IMG/VR virus record: IMGVR_UViG_3300048672_001114
Location: 1-28,478 of that record
Reading direction: 5' to 3' (one strand)
DNA: 28,478 nucleotides
Origin: a virus
Shown here: positions 9,058-16,164 of the stretch, piece by piece
How the letters are laid out: every line of letters starts with the position of its first letter
Numbering within the stretch: position 1 is the stretch's first letter
The notes under the pieces: generated by a model
The model's database searches: none
Told to the model about the DNA's origin: nothing
What the model saw: the letters and a program-made list of their open reading frames with translations, nothing else
Translations under genes and position numbers: made by a program

Positions 9058-10284
9058 TTAGTTCTCCACACTAATGTTGTATTTAGCATATAAATGGTTA
9101 ACATACCACTTCCAAATATCTTTATCTTGTTTGATTGCGGTTTCTGCTTCTTTCCATCTTCCTTTTATCGAAAACACAGCATACTTAGCTGCCATATTGG
9201 GAATGTCCACCATATATGGTTCAAACACAGGCACTCTTTTATTTACCGCTTCCGCATACAAATTCATGAGTCCAAATGCCTGATCAGCAATAATAATTGA
9301 CTCCAATTCGGGCCAATTTGTCATCTTCTTCCTTCGGACCATACCACCCAGATATCCACATGCGTATTCGGGCTTTTGTAATATTATAGGTTCAGCCTCT
9401 TCCCATCGTTCCGGCAACACCGAAGCTCTCATCAGTCTCATGATCTCATACCGGTTGCCAGATTTTATTAACAACTCCTCAAACTCATTTATTCTACTAA
9501 TAGGCAAATTAGCAGGAGATTTATTGCCACCCAAGTTACACCCAATCATATATACAGCCAACCCCTTAACGGACAACTCCCCAGATAACCACCTCCGTTC
9601 TAACCAAGTCAATCGCTTCTTGTCATTATACAGATATTGACCAACATCATCCACATCACTATCCGTTAATTCCGTACTCGTTAACAAATGGCTAATGGTT
9701 GGCTTACCCTGCTTCACCACATCATATTGTTTCAGCCCAACTGAACGCAAAAACAAAGCCTGTGTTGGCTCATTTTTATGAATAATTCCCTTACCTGGAT
9801 CTAATACCCAATCAATTCCAGCCCTCATTAGGATCTGACGAGATAATATCTTCTCACTCCCTTTAGTTTTCCGAATCATCCGATACATATAATACCACAC
9901 ACTCTTATTATTCGCAACAGGACGCTTACCAGATATCCCCAATACAGAACCAACACTATCATATACCCTATCAGCAATCTGCGAATCATATACACCCAAA
10001 TTCCAACAAACCCCATTAGAACTAAACACTTGCAAATTTGGATGATCACCAGCATATGGAACTCGCAAATTCTTTTCAATCACATAATCAATTGGATAAG
10101 CATAAATCCCTAATGGAGTATCAAACACAGAACCAGGATTTATGCCCAATTTATTAATTGACGTAAATGACACAAATAAATTAGATCCATGCACATCTCG
10201 CAACTCTTTCAACCTAGCTAATGGACTAATTCGCCCATTCATTTCGGGATTCCTACGAGCCTCCACTAATTCAATTAACTTCAT
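9058..10284 (-). CDS. CTS-bearing putative head-packaged protein, TPxGIYxYP family, first gene of operon
   Basis: 408 residues, the longest of three paralogues. N-terminus MKLIELVEARRNPEMN, then LFVSFTSINKLGINPGSVFDTPLGIYAYPIDYV, then a linker with IDWVLDPGKGIIHKNEPTQALFLR, also present in the gene at 6273. The C-terminal half is a longer array of helical repeats (RWEEAEPIIL, NWPELESIII, RWKEAETAIK). The TPLGIY block and the GIIH.NE.TQA.FL block are the most conserved parts across paralogues and are likely the functional core; I do not recognise the fold with certainty. The next gene starts at the base after this stop. Its promoter should lie in 10285-10385. Confidence 0.75.
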   Translation of the reverse strand: MKLIELVEARRNPEMNGRISPLARLKELRDVHGSNLFVSFTSINKLGINPGSVFDTPLGIYAYPIDYVIEKNLRVPYAGDHPNLQVFSSNGVCWNLGVYDSQIADRVYDSVGSVLGISGKRPVANNKSVWYYMYRMIRKTKGSEKILSRQILMRAGIDWVLDPGKGIIHKNEPTQALFLRSVGLKQYDVVKQGKPTISHLLTSTELTDSDVDDVGQYLYNDKKRLTWLERRWLSGELSVKGLAVYMIGCNLGGNKSPANLPISRINEFEELLIKSGNRYEIMRLMRASVLPERWEEAEPIILQKPEYACGYLGGMVRRKKMTNWPELESIIIADQAFGLMNLYAEAVNKRVPVFEPYMVDIPNMAAKYAVFSIKGRWKEAETAIKQDKDIWKWYVNHLYAKYNISVEN

Positions 10285-10385
10285 ACCAACACCAAATTCA
10301 GTTAAAGATATTTATCCTTAACTTCTATTCTCATAAAAATTATATGATAATAAACTCTAATAAATTCACTCAATGAGATCAATCA

Positions 10386-10964
10386 ATGTCAATTTTACTC
10401 ATCACAGCCATCACCAATATCATCACACTCCTAACTATCCTCTTCAAATCAAACCAACTACTTCAAACACTTAAATTATCCACCAATGACCACGCACTTG
10501 AATTTATAGCATCACATAAACACACACAAGAAATAACACTTAAACATATCACAATTACCAAAATTTACACCCACTTCCTAACACCAATTCAATTGATTAT
10601 CACCCTAACTCCACTTATCCTTATATCACTCAACTCACTCCACCTAACACACATAACTCTCCAACATATCATTAACTCACAAATTATACTAACTTTATCC
10701 TTCCTCCTCTTCCTCTCATTAGATAAATCAATAAAATTACACTGGCTGAAAAAATGGCACAATACACTCCAACAACATATAGATACTACCCACCTAGAAT
10801 CACTACTATTCGAACTACACAAATTCGAAGCAATACTTGAACAACATAACAATAATACACACACACTCGAACCATACGACCTAATATCAGCCGTACAAAA
10901 TACTAAAAATTTACTAGTAATCATCAAAGACCTAACCCACAAAGTAGAACAATATAATAACTAA
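10386..10964 (+). CDS. Putative membrane protein, 192 residues, G-poor
   Basis: Open frame with three strongly hydrophobic segments (about residues 2-20, 64-86 and 97-113) followed by an amphipathic C-terminal half (LHWLKKWHNTL.., LESLLFELHKFEAIL) likely to form a coiled coil. The sense strand is exceptionally poor in G, giving a protein rich in His, Thr, Ile, Leu and Asn and unlike neighbouring genes. The ribosome site is weak. A frame this long without TAA in A-rich DNA argues for a real gene, and a competing frame on the other strand (10589-10942) is less protein-like. It is divergent from the minus-strand operon ending at 10284. Function unknown. Confidence 0.5.
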   Translation: MSILLITAITNIITLLTILFKSNQLLQTLKLSTNDHALEFIASHKHTQEITLKHITITKIYTHFLTPIQLIITLTPLILISLNSLHLTHITLQHIINSQIILTLSFLLFLSLDKSIKLHWLKKWHNTLQQHIDTTHLESLLFELHKFEAILEQHNNNTHTLEPYDLISAVQNTKNLLVIIKDLTHKVEQYNN

Positions 10965-11813
10965 TTCGTTATCCTACTTCACTACTAGTAAACACAACCC
11001 CAATTATATAACATAAACATAATTGGGGAGGAAGATAACAAAAACTAATCGTAATAGTATTCAGGGGATACTCATGAGACTATACTATAGGGATATACAC
11101 AGGGTCGCCAATACCCACAACAACATAACACAACTCACAATATTAACAAATTATTAACAAAGGGACTAACAATTAACAGCTTACTCAATATCACAATAAC
11201 ATAAATCAATAAGTTGATGGCGGTGCTCACCATAGATATAACAAAAAAGAATAATACTCCCAATATCAACAAGTTATAGCATATTGAAGTTAGTAATATA
11301 CGTGCCAACTTCAATATATTATACAGAGATATAGACATTATTTCATAACCAATATAACCAAGGGGTTACAATATGGGCGAACATAGGTAGACACGGAATG
11401 CGGATAGGTCGTTGTTTTTAAAGGGCTTTTTTTCAAACCACCTGTATCGATTTTCGTAACTGTTTGATTTTAAAGCAGAATGTTTTTGGAGATGATTATG
11501 ACCGTAACTAATTGTTTTTAGTCAGGTTTTTGAAAAAACAGATGAGGACCTATGGTACAGTACCAGGTACAGTGAGGCACAGGTACAGGACCTACAGGCA
11601 CAGGTCCACCTCGCCATAGGAGCGCTGGTGGACCAAACAGCCACAATCCTTCGGTTGGTCCGCGGACCAACAGGATGCCGTTCCAGTTACAATAGTAACT
11701 GTTTGATAATGAACCGATTCTTTATAATCTGATTATTTCATAATGTGAATAATGTTTTTTGAAAAAAATAAATTATATAATAGTCAATGGGGTAAAAAAT
11801 AGAAAGGACATAT
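10965..11813. other. Long non-coding stretch
   Basis: About 850 bases with no confident gene. 10998-11028 is a perfect 10-bp inverted repeat (CCCCAATTAT / ATAATTGGGG, 11-base loop) without a T tract on either side. 11030-11340 is A- and C-rich; the reverse strand has a T-rich hydrophobic frame of 67 codons (11135-11338) that lacks a ribosome site and may be compositional. GTAACT occurs three times (11456, 11503, 11695), and a T6/A6-like motif (TTTTTGAAAAAA) occurs at about 11527 and 11756. The GC-rich folded island is listed separately. An origin, packaging region or non-coding RNA is possible. Confidence 0.6.
11549..11701. other. GC-rich, strongly folding island
   Basis: A sharp GC-rich patch in AT-rich DNA with nested hairpins. 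CCTATGG (11549) pairs with CCATAGG (11614), enclosing repeated AGGYACAGG units and a GGACC (11588)/GGTCC (11603) hairpin. GTTGGTCC (11654) pairs with GGACCAAC (11664) around GC and is enclosed by ATCCT/AGGAT. CAGTTAC (11684) pairs with GTAACTG (11695) around AATA. No frame of useful length crosses it. The strand is undetermined because the palindromes fold on either strand. Confidence 0.6.
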
Positions 11814-12359
11814 CTATTCTATTTTGTCTGTATCTTGATGTATATATTTTTTAGTACCGTCTGGGAGTGTTACCAGTTTCTTACCTGTTCTATTAGCTGA
11901 TATTTTTGCTCTTGTTTCATCCGAGATATTTCGTTTTGCTGCTGACATTTTAGCTTTTGATTCATCTGAGTGAACGTGACCTAATTTAGTAGCGGACATC
12001 TTTGCTTTGGTTTCATCCGAAACGACTTTTCCTCGTTGACCATTACCTATTTTTGCTCTGGTTTCTTCGGAGTGGGATGAATTCAACCCGCCTGTCATTA
12101 GGTTATACCCATTAGGAGCAAGAGTATTATGTTCTAATATCAGAGCTGGTTCCCAACGATTGGCTTCTTCTAATGATAGTCCTTCCATTAAGATTTCGTG
12201 TTGGAAGTTGTCCCATTCGTATTTCTTAATGGCAGAACTAAGAGCTCTACAATCAGTAGATATTTGGTGTTGCCAGCATCTTCTATCATAGTCATTGGTT
12301 TGACCAATATATGACTTACCTGAAGGACTGGTGTGTTTATAAATTAAATAATTGTCCAC
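11814..12359 (-). CDS. GIY-YIG homing endonuclease with NUMOD3 repeats (seg-like), copy 1
   Basis: About 181 residues. The GIY-YIG domain is clear: YLIYKHTSPSGKSYIGQT at the N-terminus, YDRRC with the catalytic Arg, a helix containing AIKKY.WD.F, the Glu in RWEPALI, and NGYNL closing the domain (about residue 95). The C-terminal half is four to five NUMOD3-type DNA-binding repeats (S(D/E)ETRAKxSAxxxGK). GTG (12357-12359) is taken as the start because GGAG lies 6 bases upstream of it; an in-frame TTG four codons earlier overlaps that ribosome site, and other copies have ATG at the GTG position. Acts as a site-specific DNA nickase or cutter that spreads itself between phages. Stands alone, divergent from 12433. 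Confidence 0.9.
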   Translation of the reverse strand: MDNYLIYKHTSPSGKSYIGQTNDYDRRCWQHQISTDCRALSSAIKKYEWDNFQHEILMEGLSLEEANRWEPALILEHNTLAPNGYNLMTGGLNSSHSEETRAKIGNGQRGKVVSDETKAKMSATKLGHVHSDESKAKMSAAKRNISDETRAKISANRTGKKLVTLPDGTKKYIHQDTDKIE

Positions 12360-12413
12360 AATTGACTCCAATTAAAAATTATATTATAATATAATCTATT
12401 AAATAAATCAACA
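12332..12413 (-). repeat. GIY-YIG leader repeat, copy 1 (promoter, ribosome site, first codons)
   Basis: Almost identical to 13990-14070, 16735-16812, 17600-17682 and 24517-24599. Read on the minus strand it holds TTGATT, a 17-base spacer, TATAAT (12383-12411), GGAG and the start. It contains an 18-base perfect palindrome made of TA-rich half-sites (ATTATATTA / TAATATAAT), so the -10 region could serve both directions, including the gene at 12433. Confidence 0.8.
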
Positions 12414-12432
12414 ACTTATAAGGAAACTTGAT

Positions 12433-12777
12433 ATGACTGAAGCAGAAAGAGATGACCAAATTACAGCTCAAATGGACAACCTGGCACGCGAATGTGCGGA
12501 ACAAAGCAAACCGTTCGTTGATGGATTAATGAAAGTATTAGCAGGTACTATTACGGAAGTAGCTGTTTTAATTGAAGGTTGTGATGGCAATGACAGTCTC
12601 GAACAGACTAGAGGTAAGTTGATTCAGCAGATGACCAGTAGTTTACTGGAAGGTATAACAATGACGCTGCTCATAGAATTGTGTCCTAACATAGTTGAAG
12701 AAGCGAGTCGTATGGCTATGGCAGACAAACTATCCGAAATGATGGGTAATTCTGCGCCATCACACGTTTTACATTAA
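12433..12777 (+). CDS. Unknown protein, 114 residues
   Basis: Acidic, helical protein beginning MTEAERDDQITAQMDN with AAGGA about 9 bases upstream. Two amphipathic helices span about residues 25-50 and 65-105 (MTSSLLEGITMTLLIELCPNIVEEASRMAMADKLSEMMG). No family recognised. Expression may come from the palindromic -10 region shared with the divergent GIY-YIG gene. Typical of small early phage genes that modify host functions, though nothing specific shows that. Confidence 0.75.
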   Translation: MTEAERDDQITAQMDNLARECAEQSKPFVDGLMKVLAGTITEVAVLIEGCDGNDSLEQTRGKLIQQMTSSLLEGITMTLLIELCPNIVEEASRMAMADKLSEMMGNSAPSHVLH

Positions 12778-12788
12778 TTTATCCCACA

Positions 12789-12816
12789 TTTACTTTTCCC
12801 AAATTTACTCTATAAT
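12789..12816 (+). promoter_or_regulatory. sigma70-like promoter, TTTACT-N16-TATAAT
   Basis: TTTACT (12789-12794), 16-base spacer, TATAAT (12811-12816), preceded by ATCCCAC as in the promoters at 21511 and 22411. It serves the gene at 12850. Confidence 0.75.
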
Positions 12817-12849
12817 ATACTCATCATTTAAACAAAAAAAGGGAATAAA

Positions 12850-13452
12850 ATGAATACTTTACCAGTTCTGGCTCGTCATAATTTTCGTTCATTTACTGTT
12901 AATGGTTTAGTTACTGATGCTGTAGTGTATTTGGGTGAGTCTAATGATGTGTGTCACACATCCACCAAGTTAGTAAAAGAATTGGTGGATGTTCCAATTG
13001 TATTTGATGATGAAGTGTACGCCAGGATGTTCGTAAAGGCGCTGATGGTGCAGTTATTCAACCATAAATTTGATATTGATGATTTGATTGTGCCTGAATT
13101 AATTGAGGAGTGTCATCATCGTGCGTTCGCTATAACTGGTTCACCTAACTGGTCATTTTTGTATAGTGGTGAGAAAGCAGAGGTAGTGCGGGCTGTTGTT
13201 GATAAAGTGGTTCCAGTTAAAGTAATGGACCAAAAGACTGGTGCTGTGCGTATTAAGAAAGGCGGCAAACAGGTGATTGCTCGTGACTTGTTCTTGGAAC
13301 ACATTGTAAACGCTTCGGTTCCTATGGAATTCAAAGCGTTTCACAAGGTTCTGATGGAGGAAGCAGGTCTTACCAATTGTGGTGCTTCCACCTATTTGTA
13401 CAACCTCAAGACTGAATTTGGTCTAACAACTCCGCGGGCTGTGAAAAAATAG
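12850..13452 (+). CDS. Unknown protein, 200 residues
   Basis: ATG preceded by AAAGGG with a 6-base gap. The middle has a Lys/Val-rich stretch (KAEVVRAVVDKVVPVKVMDQKTGAVRIKKGGKQVIARDLF, about residues 108-148). The C-terminus (FHKVLMEEAGLTNCGASTYLYNLKTEFGL) looks like a small helical, possibly DNA-binding, unit. No family recognised. It has its own promoter at 12789. Its 3' end overlaps the convergent GIY-YIG gene by 47 bases, suggesting that the endonuclease cassette was inserted just behind it. Confidence 0.75.
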   Translation: MNTLPVLARHNFRSFTVNGLVTDAVVYLGESNDVCHTSTKLVKELVDVPIVFDDEVYARMFVKALMVQLFNHKFDIDDLIVPELIEECHHRAFAITGSPNWSFLYSGEKAEVVRAVVDKVVPVKVMDQKTGAVRIKKGGKQVIARDLFLEHIVNASVPMEFKAFHKVLMEEAGLTNCGASTYLYNLKTEFGLTTPRAVKK

Positions 13453-14017
13453 ATATTATATCGGGTGGCACGTCTAATATCTTTTTCGTTTTAGCCTTTC
13501 TGATATTATCTTTGTGCTCTTGTGTGAATACCATTCCTTTCCTACCATCTGATATTTTTTGTTTAGTTTCTGCTGATTTAGGTTTACCCTTACGGACAGC
13601 AGAAACTTTATCCTTTGTTGCTTGAGTGTGAGTCGTGCCAGTTCTAATCGCACGGATAGTTTGTTTGTGGGCTTCTGATTTGGGCTTACCTCTATTAGCT
13701 TCTGACATTTTGGTTTTAGTCTCTTCACACAATAATCGTGAAGTTCCACCAGTTTGGAGGTTATAGCCATTAGGAGCAAGTGTATTAAGTTCTTCTATCA
13801 GAAACTCTTCTAACTCGTTGGCTACTGCTAACGATAGGCCTGAATCAACGATAGTATGCGTAAAGTTGTCCCATCCGTACTTCTTAATAGCCGAGTGAAA
13901 GGCTCTACAAGCAGGTACTCTCTGGTGTTCATTACACCGTCTGTCATAATCATTAGTAAGTCCGATATAAGATTTGCCAGATGGGCTTGTGTGTTTGTAA
14001 ATTAAATAATTGTCCAC
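13406..14017 (-). CDS. GIY-YIG homing endonuclease with NUMOD3 repeats, copy 2
   Basis: About 203 residues from the GTG at 14017. The nuclease domain is intact (YLIYKHTSPSGKSYIGLT, YDRRC, ELEEFLIEELNTLAPNGYNL). The C-terminal modules have diverged further than in the other copies (SEAHKQTIRAIRTG, TQATKDKVSAVRKG, SAETKQKISDGRKG, TQEHKDNIRKAKTK), so it likely recognises a different DNA site. It then runs on about 25 residues past the modules, into the 3' end of the convergent gene at 12850-13452. Same leader repeat as the other four copies. Confidence 0.9.
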   Translation of the reverse strand: MDNYLIYKHTSPSGKSYIGLTNDYDRRCNEHQRVPACRAFHSAIKKYGWDNFTHTIVDSGLSLAVANELEEFLIEELNTLAPNGYNLQTGGTSRLLCEETKTKMSEANRGKPKSEAHKQTIRAIRTGTTHTQATKDKVSAVRKGKPKSAETKQKISDGRKGMVFTQEHKDNIRKAKTKKILDVPPDIISIFSQPAELLDQIQS

Positions 14018-14070
14018 AATTGACTCCAATTAAAAATTATATTATACTATAATCTATTAAATAAATCAAC
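13990..14070 (-). repeat. GIY-YIG leader repeat, copy 2
   Basis: Same minus-strand promoter (TTGATT-N17-TATAAT, 14041-14069), GGAG and start region as copy 1; one base breaks the palindrome seen in copy 1. Confidence 0.8.
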
Positions 14071-14124
14071 GAATTAGGCACAAAAAGTATGTATATTTTG
14101 TTGCTGTTATATTAGGGGGTTAGT

Positions 14125-14193
14125 GTGGAAATATCTATTCTGTTAATTTGTGTATTTGTAGTGATGCTAATTGAGGCTGGTGGTAGAGTATGA
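14125..14193 (+). CDS. Micro-gene: 22-residue single-span membrane peptide
   Basis: GTG start with GGGGG 5 bases upstream. The peptide is ISILLICVFVVMLIEAGG after the first two residues: one hydrophobic span with a short charged end. Its TGA overlaps the next ATG (ATGA). The good ribosome site and coupling argue for translation. Function unknown. Confidence 0.45.
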   Translation: MEISILLICVFVVMLIEAGGRV

Positions 14194-14246
14194 GTCTCTT
14201 ATTCTTAATTTTTGTATATTGTTTCTTAACTAACAGATTTCGTTGA
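14190..14246 (+). CDS. Micro-gene: 18-residue hydrophobic peptide
   Basis: MSLLFLIFVYCFLTNRFR, a single hydrophobic span with a basic C-terminus, starting in an ATGA overlap with the preceding micro-gene. Low certainty because of its size. Confidence 0.35.
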   Translation: MSLLFLIFVYCFLTNRFR

Positions 14247-14253
14247 GGTTATT

Positions 14254-14325
14254 GTGAGTACTTGGATGATATTGAATGGTATTGCTTGTGTATTGTGTAT
14301 CGGTTATGCCATGGTGATCCAATGA
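14254..14325 (+). CDS. Micro-gene: 23-residue hydrophobic peptide
   Basis: GTG start with GAGG 5 bases upstream. The peptide continues STWMILNGIACVLCIGYAMV, one membrane span. Its TGA overlaps the ATG of the 75-residue gene at 14322. Third of three consecutive coupled membrane peptides. Confidence 0.4.
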   Translation: MSTWMILNGIACVLCIGYAMVIQ

Positions 14326-14549
14326 GTTATTTTGATGTAGTTGACCGTCCTGAAATTCAGGATCGTATTAGTGAGTGGGTTGTTGATAATGAGCGGTCGT
14401 TTCCGTATGGATTGAGTGATGATGCGGAGATTTGGGACATTATTGATAATTACGTTATGTCTTTGGAAGAAGAGTTGAGGTTACTCAAAATTCGGTTAGC
14501 TTGGACTGAAATGGAAGTAAAGCGAGCAGCCACAACGCATCAATATTAG
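14322..14549 (+). CDS. Unknown acidic protein, 75 residues
   Basis: Starts MSYFDVVDRPEIQDRISEWV in an ATGA overlap with the preceding micro-gene; the frame is open 20 codons further upstream to a TTG, but coupling makes 14322 the better start. It ends with an amphipathic helix (MSLEEELRLLKIRLAWTEMEVKRAA) that may be coiled coil. Unknown function. The 250 bases after it hold no clear gene. Confidence 0.6.
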   Translation: MSYFDVVDRPEIQDRISEWVVDNERSFPYGLSDDAEIWDIIDNYVMSLEEELRLLKIRLAWTEMEVKRAATTHQY

Positions 14550-14796
14550 GCAGACACGAAAAAATCCCAGCCAAGGGAGTCTAAGTGCCTACTGGTTCTT
14601 TATGTAGGTCTGGTGGTGTGTAATTTGTAAAAGAGCATCATAGCATTATTCTGTTAACTCATTTAAAGATTAGAGTTATTATCTAGTTCTTAATGAATTA
14701 GAAGGTAGTTCTGTACTGTGTCTCATTAAAGAGTGCCAACTTATGTGGTTACTACTGGTGCTAACTAATTAAGTTTGTTGCGTAGTTGATATCTTA

Positions 14797-15135
14797 TTGA
14801 AGTTCAGGCTCGTTAGATGTGACGATAATAATTTAACAACTGAATGTATTTATGGTTGGGGTGAGAAAAGTATGTATATTATGTTGGTGTGTAGTATGTA
14901 TAGTCAGGATGAATTTAACGAGACGGAGCCATTTTTTTCTGGATCTGATGATGTAGGTGACGCATTTAGTAATATGTATCATTCTTTTGTTAAGTGGGCC
15001 AAATATACAGAAGATGATTTAGTGATATTATTGGAGTGGTTAGAGGATCAATGTAAGATATTGTCTACTAGTCCAAACGCAACCGAATATCAATTTAATG
15101 ATAATGAGTATCAGTTTCGGTTGTTGCGGCTATAA
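14797..15135 (+). CDS. Unknown protein, 112 residues or fewer
   Basis: Open from a TTG at 14797 without a clear ribosome site. An internal ATG at 14872 (MYIMLVCSMYSQDEF) is preceded by GGTGAG with a 6-base gap and may be the true start, giving 87 residues. The middle is acidic and aromatic (FVKWAKYTEDDLVILLEWLEDQCKIL). No family recognised. It lies 28 bases before the kinase-like gene. Confidence 0.55.
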   Translation: MKFRLVRCDDNNLTTECIYGWGEKSMYIMLVCSMYSQDEFNETEPFFSGSDDVGDAFSNMYHSFVKWAKYTEDDLVILLEWLEDQCKILSTSPNATEYQFNDNEYQFRLLRL

Positions 15136-15163
15136 ATATAGCATAATCCGTTAGGATATTAGA

Positions 15164-15841
15164 ATGTTATTATGTGAGATTGGGAGGTTAACCAAACCGA
15201 TTCCTATGATGAAGGACGTCAATAAACATAGTGGTTTTGATTTGAATCCGATTCTGTCTAAATGGACAGATGATGGTAAACGAGTTGGCCGTGGACAAGC
15301 AGCACAAGTATTTGCATCTCCTAATGATAATGTAGTAATAAAGACCTTCTCTACATTTCTCGGTAATTCAGAAGCAACTATGCAATTCTTACGCATGGCA
15401 ACTAAACACCAAGACAACCCATACTTTCCCAAAATTTATTCAATTAAACAATATAAAGGTCCAATAGGTCCTAAGACTCAAGCAGGTAAGGATACTAGAG
15501 GTCTTCCAACGATAGTAGTAAAGATGGAGAAGTTGCAGAAGATAACCACCCAGGATATTGATTGGTGGTTAGATTGTTTGGGTATTGTGCGTCCTGCTGG
15601 TATGGTAGATGATGATCCAAATGAAACATTAAGCAACCATGTTAAAGCCTTATTTGATTCATCTGAGTGGGTGACTGAACTATATCATACTACCAGAGAT
15701 CAAAATTTGAAAAAGGCACTTAGACTACTACGCCCATTATTAGCTATATACGGTTCTGATTTGATTCGTGGCAATTTTATGATGCGTTCAGGAAGTACCA
15801 ATCAATTAGTTTTCACCGATCCATTAGATGATAGTTTGTGA
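15164..15841 (+). CDS. Protein-kinase-like (PKL fold) protein, 225 residues
   Basis: Small kinase-like protein. A glycine-rich loop VGRGQAAQVF (about residues 41-50) is followed by the NVVIKTF strand with the candidate ATP-anchoring Lys (about 60). A hinge-like VVKMEKL lies at about 122-128. Near the C-terminus SDLIRGNFMM supplies a catalytic-loop-like Asp and Asn, and VFTDPL stands where DFG would be. The order fits compact kinase-like enzymes, including phage and aminoglycoside-type phosphotransferases, but the activation segment and C-lobe helices are missing. AGGA lies 7 bases before the ATG; a later MM pair at residues 15-16 is an alternative start. Possible role: phosphorylating a host protein or nucleotide-like substrate. 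Activity is inferred. Confidence 0.65.
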   Translation: MLLCEIGRLTKPIPMMKDVNKHSGFDLNPILSKWTDDGKRVGRGQAAQVFASPNDNVVIKTFSTFLGNSEATMQFLRMATKHQDNPYFPKIYSIKQYKGPIGPKTQAGKDTRGLPTIVVKMEKLQKITTQDIDWWLDCLGIVRPAGMVDDDPNETLSNHVKALFDSSEWVTELYHTTRDQNLKKALRLLRPLLAIYGSDLIRGNFMMRSGSTNQLVFTDPLDDSL

Positions 15842-15853
15842 TTTTATACCTCC

Positions 15854-15881
15854 TTTTAATTTAATTAATTTAATGTATAAT
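15854..15881 (+). promoter_or_regulatory. sigma70-like promoter with 16-base spacer
   Basis: TTTTAA (15854-15859), 16-base spacer, TATAAT (15876-15881), then the TTTTTAAGTTAATTAA leader shared with the promoters at 19165 and 19586. It serves 15910. Confidence 0.75.
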
Positions 15882-15909
15882 AATTTTTAAGTTAATTAAG
15901 GGGATGTAA

Positions 15910-16131
15910 ATGACCAATTATAGAATCGACCAGTGTGATTTCTACGCGAACGAATGTATTCGGCGTGTGTATATCGCTGCTCCCGATGAATTAACTGCAC
16001 TAATCGATGCTGAATACGTATCTGTTATTAGTCGTGATGTGATAACAACTTTTATCAAAAATCAAGATGGATATTATGTATCTGATTGGAGAGATGATGG
16101 ATATTTTAATATTTCCGAAGCACTCACCTAA
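15910..16131 (+). CDS. Unknown protein, 73 residues
   Basis: Begins MTNYRIDQCDFYANECIRRVYIAAPDE, with AAGGGG 6 bases before the ATG. It has a short alternating strand/helix pattern with two Cys. No family recognised. Monocistronic behind its own promoter; the next gene is convergent. Confidence 0.7.
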   Translation: MTNYRIDQCDFYANECIRRVYIAAPDELTALIDAEYVSVISRDVITTFIKNQDGYYVSDWRDDGYFNISEALT

Positions 16132-16164
16132 ATATTAGGTGAGATAGCTTGGCACATCAACGAA

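Noticed and set aside
10998-11028. 10-bp hairpin as a terminator of the gene ending at 10964
   Set aside because: No T run follows on either strand, so intrinsic termination is not supported.
11135-11338. 67-codon minus-strand frame encoding a hydrophobic protein
   Set aside because: No ribosome site, and T-rich DNA always gives Leu/Ile/Val/Phe-rich translations; left as part of the non-coding stretch, not excluded.
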